Shown here piece after piece: positions 60,384 through 64,000 of a stretch of 64,000 nucleotides of DNA (the first letter of the stretch is position 1; each line of letters opens with the position of its first letter). The notes under the pieces were generated by a model. It was not told the DNA's origin, did not search any database, and was given only the letters and a program-made list of their open reading frames with translations. The stretch spans positions 62,001 to 126,000 of the forward strand of contig JAMKCH010001589.1 in NCBI GenBank assembly GCA_023653785.1. Reading direction: 5' to 3'. This DNA comes from Ophioderma brevispina. Its lineage: Eukaryota; Echinodermata; Ophiuroidea; Amphilepidida; Ophiodermatidae. The position numbers and the translations under genes are program-made.

Positions 60384-60718
60384 AATGAGTCTGTAAGACA
60401 TTGGTGTTCTAAGACTCGTAAGGAATGCTTGCTTACCTTCTCCCGATGTTGATTCCCGGCCCTGTCCCTCCCCCTTCCATATGTTTATCTTGTCGAGGGT
60501 AAAAGACAAAAGAGAAAAGATGATTGGTGGGTATGGCGTCACTTGGGGGGGGTCGTCATCAGGGTGATCGAAATGAATATATATTCATTTGGGAATATAT
60601 ATTTATGGGAGGTTTCTGCATCGGCCTAAAGACAATGCAATTTGTTAACAAAAAATCACATCGGAGAAGGTAAGCAACATTCCTTACGAGTCATTAGAAC
60701 ACCACTGTTCTTACATAT
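60384..60718. mobile_element. 335-bp inverted-repeat element at the right edge of the insert
   Basis: GTAAGACATTGGTGTTCTAAG, ACTCGTAAGGAATGC, TTGCTTACCTTCTCC on the left is mirrored by GGAGAAGGTAAGCAACATTCC, TTACGAGTCATTAGAACACC on the right, giving arms of about 65 bases. Its right half is what matches the left arm at 53815-53975. It may be an independent MITE, with the left arm a truncated second copy. Confidence 0.7.
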
Positions 60719-60830
60719 CTTTTTCTCATTCCCTGTGAAATCTTAATCGGCTAAGGTGTTTTGGTTTGGATTTTATGAGCGAAAATGTCCCATTTTGGTC
60801 GACCATATTAATTTTACTCTATGCATAGAC

Positions 60831-61856
60831 GCCAGTTTTCCAAATTTATCGTGTTCGAATTTTTAAACTGCCCTGAAAATTTTTCCCGAATTTTATAATT
60901 CTTTGGAGGTTAAATTTTTTTTTAAAACAAAAATTAAAAACAAAAAAATCGTCAAGAAAATGTCATCGAAACACATTTCATTTAAAAGAGTCTTTGTATA
61001 TTTTTCTCGGGAATTAACCTCCACCTCATTGTTGTTCTTTGGCCTTTGTTACAACGTAAGATACACGCATTTAATGAGCCGCGAAAAGAGAACGGCCGAC
61101 TGAAAGAAGATTTCTCAATTCGGTGGGCTTTCTTTTTCGTGATATTTTATACAGAAAGTGCTATTGATGTTATTCACCGAGAACGAAACGTTGCTGTCCA
61201 AGGAAAATGTCGGTCTTATCAACTGATAAAGTTTGCAATGAATCAGACCATGCCGATACAAATTCCCAGTGGAAATGGCTTGAGTACACTGATACAATGG
61301 GGATTATTACCGGAGCGATGGATGCATGTATTATTCTTACAACACTTAAATTCGGCACCCTAAACATGTGGTTTTATTCCGTTAACGTTGCCGAATTCGT
61401 AGGGTCTTGGCAGAATGTTTGACGGAGGTAGGTAAAACTTCGGGAAAGAATTTTGTATTGTGCCACCACCCATTGAATTCGGCAGCCTCAACGGAATAAA
61501 CTGCATGTTGAAGGGTGTGGACTGGAAGCAGAATACTAAATTCATCCCAACCTTCGATTATCGATGTTGGGTATGATGTTCATCATCAGTTTTCATCCAT
61601 CATGTACTATTTCAGTACTAACAGTATTTTATTATGCCGGCCTATACTAATTACTATGCAATATTGTCATGCTTTTCTAAGCATAAAATGGAGGCCAGGA
61701 GACATCTCCTAAAGCTTTCAACTTAGTTACAATTCAGGAGCTTCCGGGGCCTTCGCCCCCTGGACCCCACCAGGGCCCTAAGGCGCTAGGTCGCTGCGCT
61801 CGCTACGCACTACTTGGTCCGTGATATTTGTAGAATTTTTTTTAATACCCTGCTGG
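60831..61856. mobile_element. About 1.0-kb insertion in the R1 copy
   Basis: Defined by the break in R1; TCTATG-like bases flank both sides. It contains repeat S copy 2 (61455-61535), and a GC-rich block GGAGCTTCCGGGGCCTTCGC / CCCCTGGACCCCACCAGGGCC at 61737-61780. No recognisable protein. Confidence 0.5.
61455..61535 (+). repeat. Dispersed repeat S, copy 2
   Basis: GTATTGTGCCACCACCC, GGCAGCCTCAACGGAATAAA, CTGCATGTTGAAGG: the inverse of 36995-37090. Confidence 0.75.
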
Positions 61857-62875
61857 CATCTCTGTCTATGGGATTACAAAATCACGTTTTTAGCTCTCAC
61901 TTAAAATGGTTGAAATTTTGGTGTGAAACTTACAGATGGGGTTTTGGGGGAGGGCCATTCTATCAGATGAAAAATTTCGACTAAATCATGATATCCCCCT
62001 TTAAGAAGAGTAGACTATAAAGCAAAGTGTCTAGTTATCATGTAGTATTAGATAAAATGGGATATAAAATGCATGGCGTTGGTTGAGATGGGTGGTTCCA
62101 TCTTTGTGATGGAAGAAAAGTGCACTTTTTTTTTTGTGGATGTTGATCACATAGGAATTCACGAGTGTGAATTCAGTGAATCATAATGTTCCAATGTGGG
62201 AGAGATGCCATGACTGGTTGAATGAGTGAGTATTCTAGAAAGCAGGTGGGTGTATATGTGCATGGATGGATGATGAATGGGGAGTATTAGTGGGTGTAAT
62301 AATTGAATATGATTGAAATTTGGTGAATACTAATATGTATGATTAGGGAGAGAGGGAGTATATGCCTGTTCTATATGGGAGTTTTCTTATTCTGTAGAAC
62401 TCATAAATTAACCACAAAATACAAACCTTAAGATAATGACAACTTAATACTGCATATAATTTACCACTTGATTGCATAATCTATAATATTACGGTTGGAG
62501 AAGTAATGACTGTATACCTCTCTCATAGTGATGTCCTATGTAAAATAAAAATGTACAATAAAAAATCCATTCTTGATTCTGGAAATATACCAACTCGAAC
62601 AACATCAAAGAAATTTAATCGGTGCATGAAATAACATCTTTTAGAGTGCTGTTTACCCTGGAGAATTAATAGATCTACCTACAAGGGTGTCAGCTGTTGA
62701 GAGCTAATGGCCGGCCATTCCAGCACTGCTGCCTTGCATGGTGGGCGTGGTGCCCAAAGGCTAGCCCACGCCGAAAACTGTGGATTGATGTCAAGGAAGG
62801 GCAATCCGTTCAATTATTCGTTTGCTCCATTAAATCCTCATACAGCAGTATTGTTGCGTGAAGTGTACCGGCCAC

Positions 62876-62891
62876 CCCCCGTTAACGGGGG
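62876..62891. repeat. Perfect 16-bp palindrome
   Basis: CCCCCGTTAACGGGGG in otherwise unremarkable sequence. No function suggested. Confidence 0.9.
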
Positions 62892-63957
62892 ACACGAAAC
62901 CGGATTTAAAACTTTGGTTTAACTAACTAGCGTAGAAGAGCAGACTAATCCAATCAATACAAAATACAACAAGGAAATAGATGAACCTATTGGAAGTATT
63001 TCTAGACTTTCAAATCCCTTTTAATATCCGATTCCCCCTCAATCCAACCATGCTTAAAAAAAACGATTGGTTAAATAGAATTAACAATACAAAGAACACA
63101 AAGGATATCGCATGCATTTTAAGGGCTAATTCCCAATCCACATGCGTAAAAATACCCGTGGGTAACAATAGGAATAGTTTTGCCCATGCATAATCCCGAA
63201 TATTCAGCAAAGGGAAATCCAGCGGTTCTGGAAGCTCAGAAGATGAGACAATGACAGATGTGTGAATAGGAACAAGCCGGAATATCCCTTGCAAGTCCCA
63301 ATGTGGTGACAAGTTTCGTTGGCAAATGTGATCACATAGTAGATTGCTTGAGTGAGTGGCTTGATGGCTGAGTTGACTTGACAGTCTTTGAATGTGATGT
63401 CTCAATTAGGTACCTGGGTTGAGAATTATTAGAAGGGAGTGAAAGAGTAACATCAGAAGCAGGAAGAAAAATGTCAGTTGAAGCAACAGCAATAAAGTGT
63501 GGGTGCAAATTATGACACACGCTTATCTCTCTCTCTCTTTTTGGGGGGGGGGGTGAAAGGACATCAACCTCAGCCCCAAAATGTCACCTTTCTTGCCCAC
63601 GACTTGTCGGCCAAAGCAGGAGAAATGAACACACAAATACTAACATACATAAATGTGTGTAGAATTTAACAAAAAATTACAAGCTAATCACACAAGCATA
63701 AATAATAATAAAAAAAAACAACAAATCAACATCTCCCCTGAAGACCAATTTAAAGGGGCTTTTTGTGATTCACAACCTTGTCCCTCTGATTTACTAAACA
63801 TGTTGAGATTTTTTATAACATCTGATCTGTTAGCCTTAGTAATGCATGTGTGACTAATCTTGCTTGTAAATTGATCGTATCTCTAAGAAATTTGCAATTT
63901 GGTATGGACAGAAATACGTACGTGGCTATGAGACCCTGTGATACTGTGCATTGGTCA

Positions 63958-64000
63958 CAGTGGTGTAGCCAGAGGGGGGGGGGGCGGGGCAGGGGGAAGC
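63958..64000. mobile_element. Left end of a probable hAT-type element, cut by the window edge
   Basis: CAGTGGTGTAGCCAGAGGGG followed by a G-rich run, a typical start of hAT-type MITEs. The remainder lies outside the window. Confidence 0.5.

Larger units (their letters stand above)
53813..60718. mobile_element. About 6.9-kb GC-shifted insertion with inverted arms, class unknown
   Basis: Its outer parts, 53815-53975 and about 60500-60695, are inverted copies of each other (GCTTACCTTC, ACAAATTGCATTGTCTTTAG, CATAAATATATATTCCCA, TTTCGATCACCCTG blocks in order). Between about 54300 and 60300 base composition changes abruptly to about half GC with a T-rich + strand, unlike everything around it. No long ORF survives. 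Suggestive pieces: a consensus 3' splice acceptor at 54704 followed by AAAVRDLVDRVAVKGPTPML (to about 54946); an Ala/Thr/Ser/Pro-rich stretch near 55070-55190; and YDHHLRIYNRYRYARPAIHR at about 56235-56300. That mix could be a decayed retroelement gag. I found no reverse transcriptase, integrase or recombinase. Confidence 0.55.
53712..62000 (-). repeat. R1 repeat copy torn apart by two insertions
   Basis: Three pieces of R1 in reverse orientation appear in the right order: 53712-53812 (GGTCCATGGTCCG ... GGTATCATAAGAAAGG), 60719-60830 (CTTTTTCTCATTCCCTGTGA ... TTTTGGTCGACC ... ACTCTATG), and 61857-62000 (TCTATGGGATTACAAAATCA ... ATATCCCCC, then TTAA at 62001). Each piece continues exactly where the previous one stopped, compared with the intact copy at 14619-14952. 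So about 6.9 kb and about 1.0 kb are later insertions. Confidence 0.75.
30057..64000 (+). other. Probable long intron (at least 33.9 kb) after exon 7
   Basis: No further exon of the gene was recognised on the + strand, and no other host gene on either strand. Named repeats in it are listed separately. Stretches where I see nothing are 30060-32190, 36720-38940 (apart from a repeat at 36995-37090), 41475-43795, 45180-46160, 46513-48009, 48303-51180 (only A/T homopolymers and AT-rich sequence), 51490-52740 and 62005-63955. Whether it is all one intron is inference from the missing downstream exons. Confidence 0.55.

Overview
This is AT-rich, intron- and repeat-dense animal nuclear DNA. The only host gene I recognise is a run of exons of the neurobeachin/LRBA (NBEA/LRBA) family of BEACH-domain proteins, on the + strand between 4136 and 30056. 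Most of the rest is intronic sequence packed with non-LTR retrotransposons, tRNA-derived SINEs and many small inverted-repeat DNA transposons. That repeat mix and a single NBEA/LRBA-type gene suit a marine invertebrate. An echinoderm or other invertebrate deuterostome is my best guess, but nothing in the window fixes the species. I see no rRNA gene, no intact tRNA gene, no CRISPR array and no bacterial operon.

Layout: 1-4135 is non-coding. Exons lie at 4136-4243, 4908-5273, about 6187/6196-6834 (an acidic Glu/Lys-rich insert), 8317-8484, 9653-9857, 26270-26508 and 29890-30056. The last three encode the conserved block just before the PH-BEACH core. The 16.4-kb intron 9858-26269 holds a CR1/L2-like LINE, a 1.67-kb two-copy duplication, a degenerate minisatellite block, and a second LINE split by a 1.28-kb transposon with a perfect 13-bp TIR and 5-bp target duplication. 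The next intron holds a 2.4-kb fold-back element (26778-29193). No further NBEA exon is visible after 30056, so a very long intron probably runs to the window end. It carries an RTE-like LINE relic (33200-35453), several TTAA-flanked MITEs, a hAT-type MITE (8-bp TSD), a PIF/Harbinger-type MITE (TTA TSD), SINEs, and a GC-shifted insert of about 6.9 kb (about 53813-60718) that splits an older repeat.

Three things stand out. (1) Two inserts that begin with a poly(T) run, at 20603 and 32508, are each bracketed by very long direct repeats (156 bp and 316 bp). This looks like retroposition with exceptionally long target-site duplications, or a shared artefact. (2) The GC-shifted 6.9-kb insert has inverted arms and only a weak coding signal, and I cannot place it in a known class. 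(3) The NBEA exons carry several frame-breaking shifts, all in the +1 direction, while the protein match is otherwise retained. That points to insertion-type sequencing error or a damaged allele. How these elements act on the gene is not shown by the sequence; they mainly lengthen its introns.
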